64,000 nucleotides of DNA. Origin: Auriscalpium vulgare. Taxonomy: Eukaryota; Basidiomycota; Agaricomycetes; Russulales; Auriscalpiaceae. The notes beneath the pieces are model-generated. The model was given only the letters and a program-made list of their open reading frames with translations, was not told where the DNA came from and ran no database searches. Each line of letters opens with the position of its first letter. The stretch's first letter is position 1. Where the stretch lies: the NCBI GenBank assembly GCA_019915015.1, contig JAHBBC010000002.1, forward strand, positions 1,426,001-1,490,000, written 5' to 3'. Positions 52,880-63,040 of this stretch are shown piece after piece. Position numbers and translations under genes: made by a program.

Positions 52880-53710
52880 TCTCCTCAACACCGGCACCGG
52901 GTATCCAGCCCGCTCGGCACTGTCCGGCCATCAGCACCACCAGGTCCCACGTCGCGCGTCGCCTTCCGCATGCGGTAACTACCTCCCGCCGCCCGTTCCT
53001 CACTGTTTGGCGGGCGCCTCGTCGCTGTGTCGACGACGAGCTCGCCTCCCGCCCTCTGTATCCATCCCCCCGCCCCCATATTTTGCACACACCTCGGCAC
53101 TCGTGCCCCATGGCCACTGGCGAGCGCGCTTCGTGTGCGCAGCCCACCGTTCCCGCCCGCCGACGCCGACAACACCGACACCGACGACGTCGCTCCCGCC
53201 ACGACATCCCACCCTGGCGCCCCCGTTTTCTCTGCACGGCGTGGTGTGCACACCCTCCGCCTACCCCTGAAGCCCCTTTGTTCCCGCCGCCTCCCGGTCC
53301 CGCCTCCCGCCGCTCTCAACACCGATGCCGACGACCCACCTCCCGCCACGACTACGTGCCCTGCGGCCCCCGCTTTTGGTACGCGGCATGGTACGTGTTC
53401 TACACACCCATCTCCGAGTGCGCTCCAAACGCGCCGTCATGCGTTCCCGCCCGCCGATGCCCCCAACGCCGACGACAACCACCTCGCCCTCCTGCCACGA
53501 TGTCGTGCCCAATCGCCCCCATCTCTTGCACACGGCACCCTGTGATCACGACACACGCACAGAGTCGCGCGCTTTGTGTGCGCGGCCGCTTGTTTCCGCC
53601 CGCCGACGCCCCCGACGCCCGGCAACGACGACCTCGCCTCCCGCAATGCCCGCTGCTCCTACTGCTTCCATATTTCACACACAACATGGTGTGTGTAGTT
53701 CATAAATGCT
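52880..53710. repeat. degenerate tandem repeats, unit about 130-165 bp, GC-rich
   Basis: Four imperfect units share TTCCCGCCCGCCGACGCC, then a (CNACNACG)-rich segment, CCGCCACGAC, a CGCCCCC...TTTTG/TCTTGCACACGGC block and a TGTGTGC segment. Starts lie near 53145, 53278, 53443 and 53598. All frames are strongly compositionally biased and stop-interrupted. No gene is called. Confidence 0.6.
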
Positions 53711-54609
53711 GGTGAGCACCCTTAGTCCACATCACCACTCACTTCTCGTTCCCTGCCACTATTGGCACCGCCGCCGCCGGGCGCTCCATCCCGCCCTTCA
53801 CTCTTCCCGTACGCCCTCCAAAACTTGCATGTATATACCTAGAGTATGTAGGCACAGAATAAACCATAAATTTTGACACCATACGTGCTCTCGCGCTGTC
53901 ACCAACATCATCAACGTCGAGCTCCTTGTTTTTGCTTATTCCCACGGTGCATCGGTCCTGCGCGACGGACGACATTGGTATACTACAGGGGTGCAGGGAC
54001 TCAAGGTACATGGAATACAGCTATGGTTAATCAGATTCACCCCCGGATGCCTCATCGCTCTCGCTGTTGCTCTCCACATACGCCTTGCTCTTCGGCAGCT
54101 TGCCAGCAGCGGACACGGCGGCGGCGGACCTGGCGGCGACAGCGGACGGCGTGTCTGCCCCCTTCTCCTTGCGGCGACTCTTCTTCGCCGGAGGCTCCCC
54201 CGTCTCCTCGTCCCGACTCCCGCCCTTTCGTGTGTGAGGCCGAGCCTTGCCCTTGTCGCTGCGCTGCTTGCGCTTCTTCTTCTCAGGCACCTCGCCCGAT
54301 TGCCTGCAGTTGCGCTCCTTGAGCATGAGGGTGTGCGTGGCTTTCTCGTGCTTGGTGAGGCGGACCCATTTGCAGGTCCCGCTCTTGAGCGCATCGCGGA
54401 GTTCTCGCAGAGCGACGACCGCACCGATGTCCGAGGGGCTCTTGAACTCAGGGAGGGTCCAACCAACGATCTTGCACCCGTAGCGTTCGACAACGTCCGT
54501 GTCGTAGTCGTCGTAGCCCATGTGCACTTTGCGGCTCTTCGCGGCCCAGCCTACAGGAACCGTTAGTCCGCAAAGCAGTAGCTAGTAGAAGTTTGCACAT
54601 ACGGAGGCC

Positions 54610-54807
54610 TGTTGTAGTTAGTGGGAGAAGCCACTCGGCGACTCCCGAACATACTAGATTAGATTACTAAGTACAGTAGATAAGCGAATTCCTAGTCATA
54701 GGAATATTCCAGTAGTCTTGTACTTAGGTATAAAGGCTCGCGTTCAGGAGCCGGAATAAATCAATCTTATTCTCTATTTTACTCGCTCTCTACTTGTTTA
54801 TTCTACA
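54610..54807 (+). repeat. copia 5' LTR (198 bp)
   Basis: TG...CA termini. Contains GGTATAAAGGC near 54728, a likely TATA box, and AATAAATC near 54757, a possible polyadenylation signal. No difference to the 3' LTR seen by eye. Confidence 0.93.
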
Positions 54808-54820
54808 GGTTATGGGCCCT
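54808..54820 (+). promoter_or_regulatory. copia primer-binding site
   Basis: GGTTATGGGCCCT follows the 5' LTR directly. It is complementary, or nearly so, to the anticodon-loop region of initiator tRNA-Met (GGGCUCAUAACC), as used by Drosophila copia with a half-tRNA primer. The tRNA sequence is from general knowledge and not from this window. Confidence 0.55.
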
Positions 54821-54888
54821 GCCCTTAACTGATCACATACAGTCACTATCTACCAGCCCTATCTATCACCCCCGAAATCTTCCCACCC

Positions 54889-57800
54889 ATGTCAGACAAC
54901 ACGTACGGCAGCGGCACGTACAACACAGTCCGGATCGATGCCTTGCGGGGCACCGAGAATTACGCCGTATGGCGTATGAAGATCGAAGATCTACTTACCA
55001 ATGCGGACCTGTGGGATTATGTCGACGGGACGGCGAAGAAACCTGCCGCGGCAGCGACAGGAGCGGATGCCAAAGTGCAAGAAGCCGCTGACGAGAAGAT
55101 CAGGGTCTGGACAAAGAAGAGTCGACAGGCGCTGTCGGCAATTCGGCTGCGGGTCGCAGACCCGCTGCTGGTATACGTTCGGGACGAGAAAGAAGCCGCC
55201 GCCGCGTGGAGCATACTCGAGGAGTTGTACCAGCCGAAAGGAACGCTGGGGCTCGTACTCGCGAGGCGAAATTTCTTCAGAGCCGAATGCGCGGAAGGCG
55301 CAGACGTCGAGGAGCACATCAGGAAGATGCGCGGACTGCAGAGCGATCTGCACTCACTGGGACATCAGATCTCAGACGAAGATTTCGGCATGGCGTTGCT
55401 GACGTCGTTGCCAGAGTCTTGGGACCCTTACATACGGTCAATAGATCGCACAGCCCTCGGGAAATCCGGCACAGTCATATCTCGTATTCTCGAAGAAACC
55501 AAGCGCCAAAAGGAGAAAGCCGAGAAGCCATCATCTGACACGGCGCTTGCGGCCTACAAAGGAAAGAAGAAGTTCGACACACGCAATATTACATGCTACG
55601 CGTGCGGGAAAAAAGGGCACATGAAAGCAGACTGCCGCTCGAGCAAACGTGACAACGGGACGGGCAGGCAGAACGGCGGAGGAGGGAACACAGCGCAGGC
55701 AAACACGGCACAGGAAGCGCCGAAGAAAGAAGAATACGCCTTCGCATCAGAGAACTCGCTTACCAATCGCGCCGGACCGCCGCTCTGGCTCGCCGACTCG
55801 GCAGCCACGTCACACATCGTGCGAGAGCGCTCGCATTTTTCCTCTTACAGAGATACGCCCGGGGACATTGTTCGGGGCGTAGGGAATCACTCCATCGCGG
55901 CCCTTGGCCGCGGTGACGTGCCAGTCACTTTTCAAGTTGAAGGAAAGTCGGTGCAGGGCGTCTTGCGGGACGCGATACACGCACCACTCGCTGTAGCAAA
56001 CCTGGTCTCGATCCCACGCATCACCGAAAACAGCATGCAGGTGACGTTCGCAAACGATTACCTAATGATCCGAACGCGCGCGGGAACGAATATCGCTAAA
56101 GGGAGAAAAGTCGGTCGTATGTACATCATGGACCTGAAGCCCGGCTCGGGCGCTTTTCCCGAAATGGCGCTGGTATCCGGCAATGCCCGAAGTTGGGACT
56201 CCTGGCACAGAATCTTCGGCCACCTCAATATGGGTTCGATAAAAATGCTAAAATCGAAAAATATGGTGGAGGGGATGAATGTCGACGAAGGGAGCGCGCC
56301 GGAAGAGCAATGCACAGCGTGCATCCAGGCTAAACAGCATGTCACACCATTTCCAAAAGAATCTGATACGAAGATCGCGGAGATCGGTGACCTCACCGTT
56401 TCAGACTTATGGGGACCGGCCCGAACGCGCGGAATCCGAGGCGAATTCTATTACGTGTCATTCACAGACGGAAAGTCGCGCCGCTCGATGGTTCATTTTC
56501 TCAAAGGGAAAACTGGCGTACTCGAAAAGCTGAAGTACTACAAGAGCTACATCGAGACGCAGGCGGGACGCAAGATGAAGCGTTTTCGCATCGACAATGG
56601 GCGCGAGTATCTCAACGAGGGAATTTGAAATTCCTCTTAGAGAACGGCATCAAATGGAACTCACGGCACCCCACTCTTCCGCACAGAATGGAATTGCGGA
56701 ACGACTCAACCGAACGTTGGTCGAGCACGCGCGCGCAATGCTATTGGCGCACGATTTACCCAAGTACCTATGGCCCGAAGCAGTAGCCTACGCAACGTAC
56801 CTGAAAAACCGGTCTCCACGCGCGCCTTACCCGATGGGAAAACACCCGATGAGATCTTCTGGGGGAAGAAACCGGACGTATCGTTGTTACGAGAATTCGG
56901 CACGCGTTGCTGGGTACTGCAGCAGGATGGGCAGCAAGGAAAATTGGAATCAAAGTCGCGCGACATGTTATTTGTCGGCCTCTCGGACAATTCGCGTGCC
57001 TGGAGGTACTACAACCCACAAACCCGGCAAGTTCAAACTTCAAGAAATATTATATTTGAAGAAGAAAAAACTATCACTATGGGCACTGGGAAGAACACAT
57101 ACTCGAGGCCCCTGCGCGGCTCGAGGGGGAGAAAGACGCAGAGGCAGGAAAAAGCGAGCCGACTGCGGGGCAAGGGGGAGAAAGGGGAGAAACGGCGCCG
57201 CCGGCCGAAGCGCCCAAAGCGCCGACACCTTCGAAAATTCCGACGCCCCGAGCACCGAGCACGCGGATCGCGCAACACGCACCAACAAACTTTCGCCTGC
57301 TGAATAATCCAGCAGCACGCGGACCACGCGAATGGAAACATCACGTACCCACGGACCAGGCGCCCGTTGCAGTTGACAAAGCCGCAGAGGAAGAAGAGGA
57401 CGAGCACGAGGAATATGTGCTCATGACGGGATCACTAGTAAACGACGATCCCGTGGATATCAAAGAAGCAATGACGCGGCCTGATTGGCCAAAATGGAAA
57501 GAAGCGATCGAACGGGAACTCGGACAGCTGGAAAAGCTAGGCACTTACGTCAAAGTCGAGCTTCCTGCAGATCGCGATCCAGTTGGCTGCAAATGGGTGC
57601 TACGTACGAAACGCGACACGGATGGCAACATAATAAAATACAAAGCACGTCTGGTCGCACAGGGGTTCTCACAGATACCGGGAATCGATTTCTTCGAAAC
57701 ATATTCCCCTGTGGTACGACTGGAGACTTTGCGAATGCTATTCGCGATCGGCGCCAAATATGATCTCGAGATTCACGTTGTTGACGTCGTCGGCGCTTAT

Positions 57801-59008
57801 CTAAACGGCGAGCTCAAAGAAGAAATCTATATGAAACAGCCGCGGGATACGACGACGGGACGGGACGAGTACTGCAGCTACTCAAATCTATTTATGGGCT
57901 CAAGCAAGCTGGCCGAGTCTGGAACGATCTACTCGACGCAATTTTTGCGGAGCTAGGGTTCACTCGACTGTTCTCGGACCAGTGTGTATACATCAGACAG
58001 CAAGGCAACGATCTGTGGATCGTGGCAGTGCATGTTGATGATATGCCAATTCTAGCAACAGGCACGGAAGCTATGCGCACCATCAAAGAAGAGCTCAAAT
58101 CGAAATTCGAGATCTCAGATCTCGGCGAGATCCGACAAGTCGTCGGGCTCGAAGTCATTCGAGATCGCAAGCAAGGCACACTGAAGATCTCACAGAAATC
58201 ATTCATTCGGCGCATACTCGAGCGCTTCGGGATGCCCAACGCGACACCAGTCGCAACACCTCTGGACCACAACGTGAAGCTCACGAAGGTTACGGAGATA
58301 GCGGAGACATCATTCCGATCCAATTATCAATCGGCGATCGGATCTCTCATGTATCCTGCAATCGGCACTCGCCTGACATTGCATTCGCAGTGCAATTCCT
58401 TAGTCAATTCAATTCTAATCCGGGTCCCGAGCACTGGACAGCAGTCAAGCGCGTCATGCGCTACCTCAAAGGGACGGAGGACTTGGGAATCGTGTACGGC
58501 GGAGAAACCACGGAGAAGCGAGGCATAGTTACCAGCCTCGAGGCTTACTCGGATGCCGATTGGGGAGGAAATTTGGATGACAGGAGGCTACAGGAGGTCA
58601 ACTTCCGGTTACGTCTTCAAGATCGCGGGAGGCCCGATCTCTTGGAGTTCGAAGAAGCAACCGACAGTTGCCATATCCAGTATGGAAGCAGAGTACATGG
58701 CCCTGAGCCATGCGGCACGCGAAACGATCTGGATTCGCAGATTCCTCAGGGAATTAGGCGCGCCCATGGACGAGCCGACGCAAATCAACGTCGATAACCA
58801 GGGCACCATCAAATTTTCGCAGAATCAGACTTTTCACGCCCGGAGCAAGCATATCGACATCCGGCATCATTTCATTCGAGACTGTATTACTTCTAACGAA
58901 GTGTCAGTTGAATACTGCGCGACCCTCGACAATCTCGCAGACGTATTTACAAAAGCACTACCTAAGCCGCATCACCAGGAAATTGTTCAGCACTTGGGAA
59001 TGCGGTAA
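54889..59008 (+). pseudogene. copia gag-pol polyprotein with multiple one-base frame breaks
   Basis: Start MSDNTYGSGTYNTV. Gag helical domain (ENYAVWRMKIEDLL, AWSILEELYQPKG), zinc knuckle CYACGKKGHMKADC, protease LADSAATSH, integrase zinc module (WHRIFGHLN ... CTACIQAKQ). Integrase core follows with DLWGP, RIDNGREY and GIAERLNRT. RT has KARLVAQGFSQ and AVHVDDMPI. RNase H has [17 protein letters not shown], then [16 protein letters not shown], ending at 59008. Frame changes fall near 56628, 56660, 56812, 57300, 57850, 58372 and 58595. Most can be explained by loss of one base in a run of two to four identical bases. Catalytic motifs are otherwise present. Confidence 0.9.
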
Positions 59009-59026
59009 TCGGGAGTCGAGGGGGAG
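59009..59026 (+). promoter_or_regulatory. copia polypurine tract
   Basis: GGGAGTCGAGGGGGAG directly before the 3' LTR start TGTTG at 59027. Confidence 0.7.
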
Positions 59027-59224
59027 TGTTGTAGTTAGTGGGAGAAGCCACTCGGCGACTCCCGAACATACTAGATTAGATTACTAAGTACAGTAGATAA
59101 GCGAATTCCTAGTCATAGGAATATTCCAGTAGTCTTGTACTTAGGTATAAAGGCTCGCGTTCAGGAGCCGGAATAAATCAATCTTATTCTCTATTTTACT
59201 CGCTCTCTACTTGTTTATTCTACA
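59027..59224 (+). repeat. copia 3' LTR (198 bp)
   Basis: Appears identical to 54610-54807 throughout, followed by the target duplication AGGCC. Confidence 0.93.
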
Positions 59225-60222
59225 AGGCCGGTGAGGAGGAGGCTTGTGCAGTCCTTCCTGACGTGCGCAAGTGTATCGAGGGTCTTGCCGGCTGTGCACA
59301 AAAGGATGAGCCCGGACAAAGGGCAAACGTGCAGCGCGTAGACGGACCTTTTGACCGTGCGCATGCCCATTGCTCAAACTGGATGACTATGTCCCAGGGG
59401 TTGAGATGCAGGACATCGGAGAGGAAGTCGAACGAATCCCGCGAGCCATACCAACCTGGCTGCGCGGAATCCTCGATGTGGCCCCGGGTCATGAACATGA
59501 GGCAGTAGGTGCCCGTACGTTGCGAGAGCTCGTCCATCTGTACATGGTAGGTTAGTGGACTGCAGCCGCATACGATGAAAGAACGACGCACCTCGGTGTT
59601 GACGTGGTTGAACGTGTGCCGCACGTCTTGGCTCGCTGACCTCACCGTCACCCGTGTACCCGTCTTCTTCTGCACCCTCGCCGCTGCCAGGTTCTCCTTC
59701 AACTGATCTCGCTCCGCTGCAGACAGGTTCTGGAGTTTGGGGTCATCGCGGACCATGGTTCGGATCGCCGCGAGTGAGTACTTGTCACGGTCGGCACGGT
59801 CTGTACGGAATCAGCACAGGAGTTTGGCAGAGTAGTGGGGACGTACCTGCATTCACCTCGACCGTCTTGTAGTGAATGAGCGCGTTTTCAAAGTTCGGGG
59901 CGCGTGTGTGCGTGTAGTTGACCTTGTGATTGATGAGTTTGTCGATAGCCTCGCGCTTCACGCTGTGGAGGTCCGCCAGAGTCACGATCCTCTTCTCCTG
60001 ATCTACGAGGAACTGGTCGACGGCATCTGCGAGCTTCTGCTTTGCGTCCTTGTTCACCTCCTGGGTGATTTTGCTCTTGGCCTTCTGCGCGAAAGTTGGC
60101 TGCGGGTGTGATCGAGTTGGGAGGGGAGGGTTGGTGAGTCCACGAGGCGCCTCAGGCTCTTTGGGTGCTTTGGGGAGACCTGGAGCAAGGCTGCTGAGGA
60201 CAGGATCAATATTGGAATCCAT

Positions 60223-60466
60223 GGGGTTCGGGAGGGGTGCGCACGCCGACGCGTGGTGGCGACTTGTGATGTCGTCACATAGAGTGACATGTTGACAATC
60301 AACGAAGTCACAGGCTCTGTCGCCTAGTTCCTCTCCGCTTGCCTCTGTCGCCTCATCCTCTCCGCTACCCGGCACACATCACAGACATACGGGACATGCG
60401 GGATACAGGAAAGCGTCGTGGCATGTCCCTTTCCTTGTTGCAGCATGTGCTATATAACTCACACAA
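60223..60466. promoter_or_regulatory. divergent intergenic region between family-B gene and RNase H1-N gene
   Basis: Lies between the minus-strand start at 60222 and the first supported coding sequence of the plus-strand gene near 60467. CTATATAACTC near 60450 could be a TATA box, or part of a first intron, for the plus gene. Layout matches 11125-11380. Confidence 0.35.
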
Positions 60467-61552
60467 GTTTCAGCGCCGACACCACCTTCCGACGACGAAG
60501 CTGAGGACAGGCCTCCAGCGGATAGTCCTGCCGATGAATGGGACGAGAGGTACAACAGGGAGTTCCGAGGGTTTGATGACCAGGATTACTTTGACAGGGT
60601 AGCATCCGAGGACCTCCCCGAGCTCGAAGACCGCCTGGCGCGCTCACGCCCTTTTGCACGCACCGACCCTTTCGCTGCCGCCCTGGAGAATGAAGCCATG
60701 GGGGAGGAGGCGTCGGAGCCAGAGTCCGGTGGCCGAAAGGTTGCATACGTGGTATTCTCGGGTCATGTACTTGGACTGTTCAAAAACTAGTACGTCTTCC
60801 TTTCTCCTTCTTTCTGAGTAGTGCTGAACAACTTCAAAGCTCCGCATGCCAACAGTCCGTGTCCGGTTATCCTCATATGTGCTTCAAAGGATACACGTCG
60901 GTCGACCGAGCTGTCAAGGCGTGGAACAAAGCGCTGCGGAACGGGCAGTGGGGCCCTCCAAGCCGGAAGGGCTACGGCGATCCGGCTGCAGCTGGACCCA
61001 GCGGAACTACGGCCTTGTCTGACGAAGTGCTACCTCGCAGCGGGGTTGCGACTCAGCTCACCGCACGCATCACTCCCATCAGCAGCCCTGTCCGTGGGCC
61101 TTCGACACCGTCAGCAAGCCGCACACCCGCATCCCGTCGTGACGTCGATCATGCTCATCGGGCCTACACCGGTCCATCAGCCACTCCGAGCGGAAGCCGC
61201 ACAACTCGTCCCACGCCGTCGACTCGCTATGAGAGCGGGCCATTCCAAACTCCAAGCAAGCCGTCGCCTTCGAGCAAGATGTTCTCACCGAGCCCGTACG
61301 CTCAAGCGGCACAAACTCAGCCCTATCATTGGTGGGTCGTCGTTGTAGGCCAGCACCCAGGGGTCTATCTTGGCAGGTAAGTTCCAAGCGCCATCGTGCG
61401 CGATGCATTCCGCTGACTCAACCAGGGAGCGGGCGCGCATTCATACAGGTGACGCACTAGAAGTGCGCGTTGAGGCTGCGACCACCGAGGAGGCGGCGTG
61501 CAAGCGCTTCGCGCAGTTGTTCATGGCTGGCGAGGTCCACTATACCGTGTAG
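60467..61552 (+). CDS. protein with two RNase H1 N-terminal (viroplasmin-like) domains (start uncertain)
   Basis: The reading frame is open from about 60467 after a TTTCAG acceptor-like sequence. The first exon or start codon was not resolved. The first safe ATG is 60699. An acidic N-terminus (DDEAEDRPPADSPADEWDER) precedes domain 1: VAYVVFSGHVLGLFKNY, intron 60791-60840 (GTACGT ... TTCAAAG), then SGYPHMCFKGYTSVDRAVKA. A Ser/Pro/Thr-rich linker follows. Domain 2 is HWWVVVVGQHPGVYLGR, intron 61378-61426, then ALEVRVEAATTEEAACKRFA, ending at TAG 61550-61552. Domains probably bind RNA:DNA hybrid or double-stranded RNA, from the family. No nuclease part is present. It is divergent from the copia-broken gene at 60222, the same arrangement as 8295/11381. 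Confidence 0.7.
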
Positions 61553-61986
61553 GGTGCTGGAGAGCCTGAGGGCGGCGTAGAATACATGTCATTAGTTCTT
61601 CTTGTGCTAGTAGGAGTCCCATGAGGCTCGTAAATATATGCAAACTTCTGCTCTCGTCTTAGAGTGATGATGGAAAAAGCAGTCCTGGTTCTTCCAGATG
61701 TCCATGTCTGCTGGCGCTGCTCGAGTGTCGAAAAAGCAGCTCGTGAACAGCTGGAGGGCATGATGTCGAGTTGATGACTTCTCAAGGACACCATGTCTTC
61801 CTCATGCTGATGGCACATTCAGTCCTATGTCCTCATAGCTCGGACAGTAGCCTTCCATATGTTGTATACACAGAATAGCCTACTACAATAGTTGTTGTAA
61901 AAATGGACATAAATGTTGAAGATATGTTTTGACGCAAGATTGCACGGACGCGTTACAACTGCTTAAGGGTACTACTCTACTCCCGC
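61553..61986. other. intergenic stretch, nothing recognised
   Basis: Short AT-rich segments and no supported gene. Immediately followed by solo-LTR copy C. Confidence 0.35.
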
Positions 61987-63040
61987 TGATGGACACAACC
62001 AGGTAGTAGGGCGGAATGCGTAACGTAGCACCAATCCCTAGAGCGCTGCAGAGATGTCGGTGTGTGTGCGAGCGAGCGTCAGGAGTCCCGGAGTAAGCGA
62101 CGACCGTCTCCGATCAATCGTACTGCGATCCGATCGAGAGCGCAGCAGCGACGAGGCGATCGATCGACTCTCCGACCGATCGGAAAGCGAGGCTTCGACG
62201 TACGACGTCGGAAGGCTGCGACGCGACTGCGATCGAGGACTCGTGCAAAGGGGCAACAACGATGGAACAAGATGAGGGCGATAAGACGGGAAGCGAGAAC
62301 AAAGGCTAAGGCGATGGCTGAGGCTGAGGCGCGAGAGCAGTCAACCGATGTTGACCGCTATACGATACGACGAGGGCGAGAGTGCACGACTTGTGCTCGG
62401 AGCGATGAGGGGGGAACGTAACTTGCATTTCGCAGAGTATCCGACGACTATTTATACGTTGCGACGAGTACAGTGCGTGTCCGATCGAGTAAGTACGGAA
62501 ACATCGGAAAGACAAAAGAAAAGATAGCGGCGTCGTGTCAAATGGTGCGGACAATGTGCGAGAGTCATGCGACGGTCAGACGACGAGGAACGAGGCGGGG
62601 GACGATGTCGAGCGAACGATCAGCGCTGTCAGGGAACAAAGGAAACGGCGCGGGAAACGATCCTCTCTGTCGTCGACTGTGGGAAACAGCGTCGGGGAGC
62701 GCGGGAACGGACAATGCGCGCCATATCGAGCGCGATAGCGGTGGTCCGATGATGTGGGCACGAGGCTGCGCCTTCCGATTGCGAACGTTCGGAGTGCACC
62801 ACTCTCGACGCGGTCGCGACTGGGTCACGTGTCGATCGCAAGTCGCGTCGTGACTGCGGGGGCGTAGCGCGGGTCGTAAGGCGCTAGGGCGCATCGGAGG
62901 GAAGCGGGCGAGTTGGTAGCGCTGAACCGGAGGACGTCGGGGTAGTCGGACTCGTGTGGCGGACAATGAGCAAGCGGACAATGAGCGACTGAGGCGGTAC
63001 TCGGATGGCGTGAGAGCTCCGGAGCAACACTGGGGAGTAG
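61987..63040 (+). mobile_element. partial copy C of the TGATGG LTR family
   Basis: Starts TGATGGACACAACCAGGTAG at 61987 after CCGC and matches copies A and B for the first about 70 bp (GGTAGTAGGGCGGAATG, ATCCCTAGAGC) and more loosely to about 62930. The interior is dominated by CGATCG/GACGAGGCGA-like words with no coding domain. The expected end GGCGTATCA is not found before the AT-rich island begins at about 63041. It is therefore truncated, or interrupted by the island. Confidence 0.6.

Larger units (their letters stand above)
54610..59224 (+). mobile_element. young Ty1/copia retrotransposon, 4,615 bp
   Basis: Flanked by a perfect 5-bp duplication AGGCC (54605-54609 and 59225-59229). Both LTRs are 198 bp and appear identical, starting TGTTGTAG and ending TTCTACA. 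Primer site and polypurine tract are both present. The two identical LTRs mean insertion was very recent, yet the coding region has about six frame breaks. Confidence 0.95.
54027..60222 (-). pseudogene. mushroom-specific hypothetical gene disrupted by a copia insertion
   Basis: Start MDSNIDPVLSSLAPGLPK at 60222. Exons run about 60222-59847, 59801-59593, 59538-59367 and 59306-59225, then after the copia element 54609-54603 and 54553-54027, with consistent intron phases when the element is skipped. Segments: Lys/Glu-rich helices (AKSKITQEVNKDAKQKLADA), LADLHSVKREAIDKLINHK, SLAAIRTMVRDD, then RTGTYCLMFMTRGHIED and WYGSRDSFDFL, LDTLAHVRKDCTSLLLTGL, then YDTDVVERYGCKIVGWTLPE and ALRELRDALKSGTCKW. 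The tail is basic/acidic and NLS-like (EKKKRKQRSDKGKARP, KKSRRKEKG). This belongs to a widespread Agaricomycete family of unknown function, as I recall it. The insertion lies inside the short fourth exon, next to a splice donor, so the gene is almost certainly inactive unless another copy exists. Confidence 0.75.

Noticed and set aside
52849..53715. Plus-strand frame of 288 codons rich in Pro/Arg/Cys
   Set aside because: Produced by degenerate GC-rich tandem repeats. All frames show similar bias.
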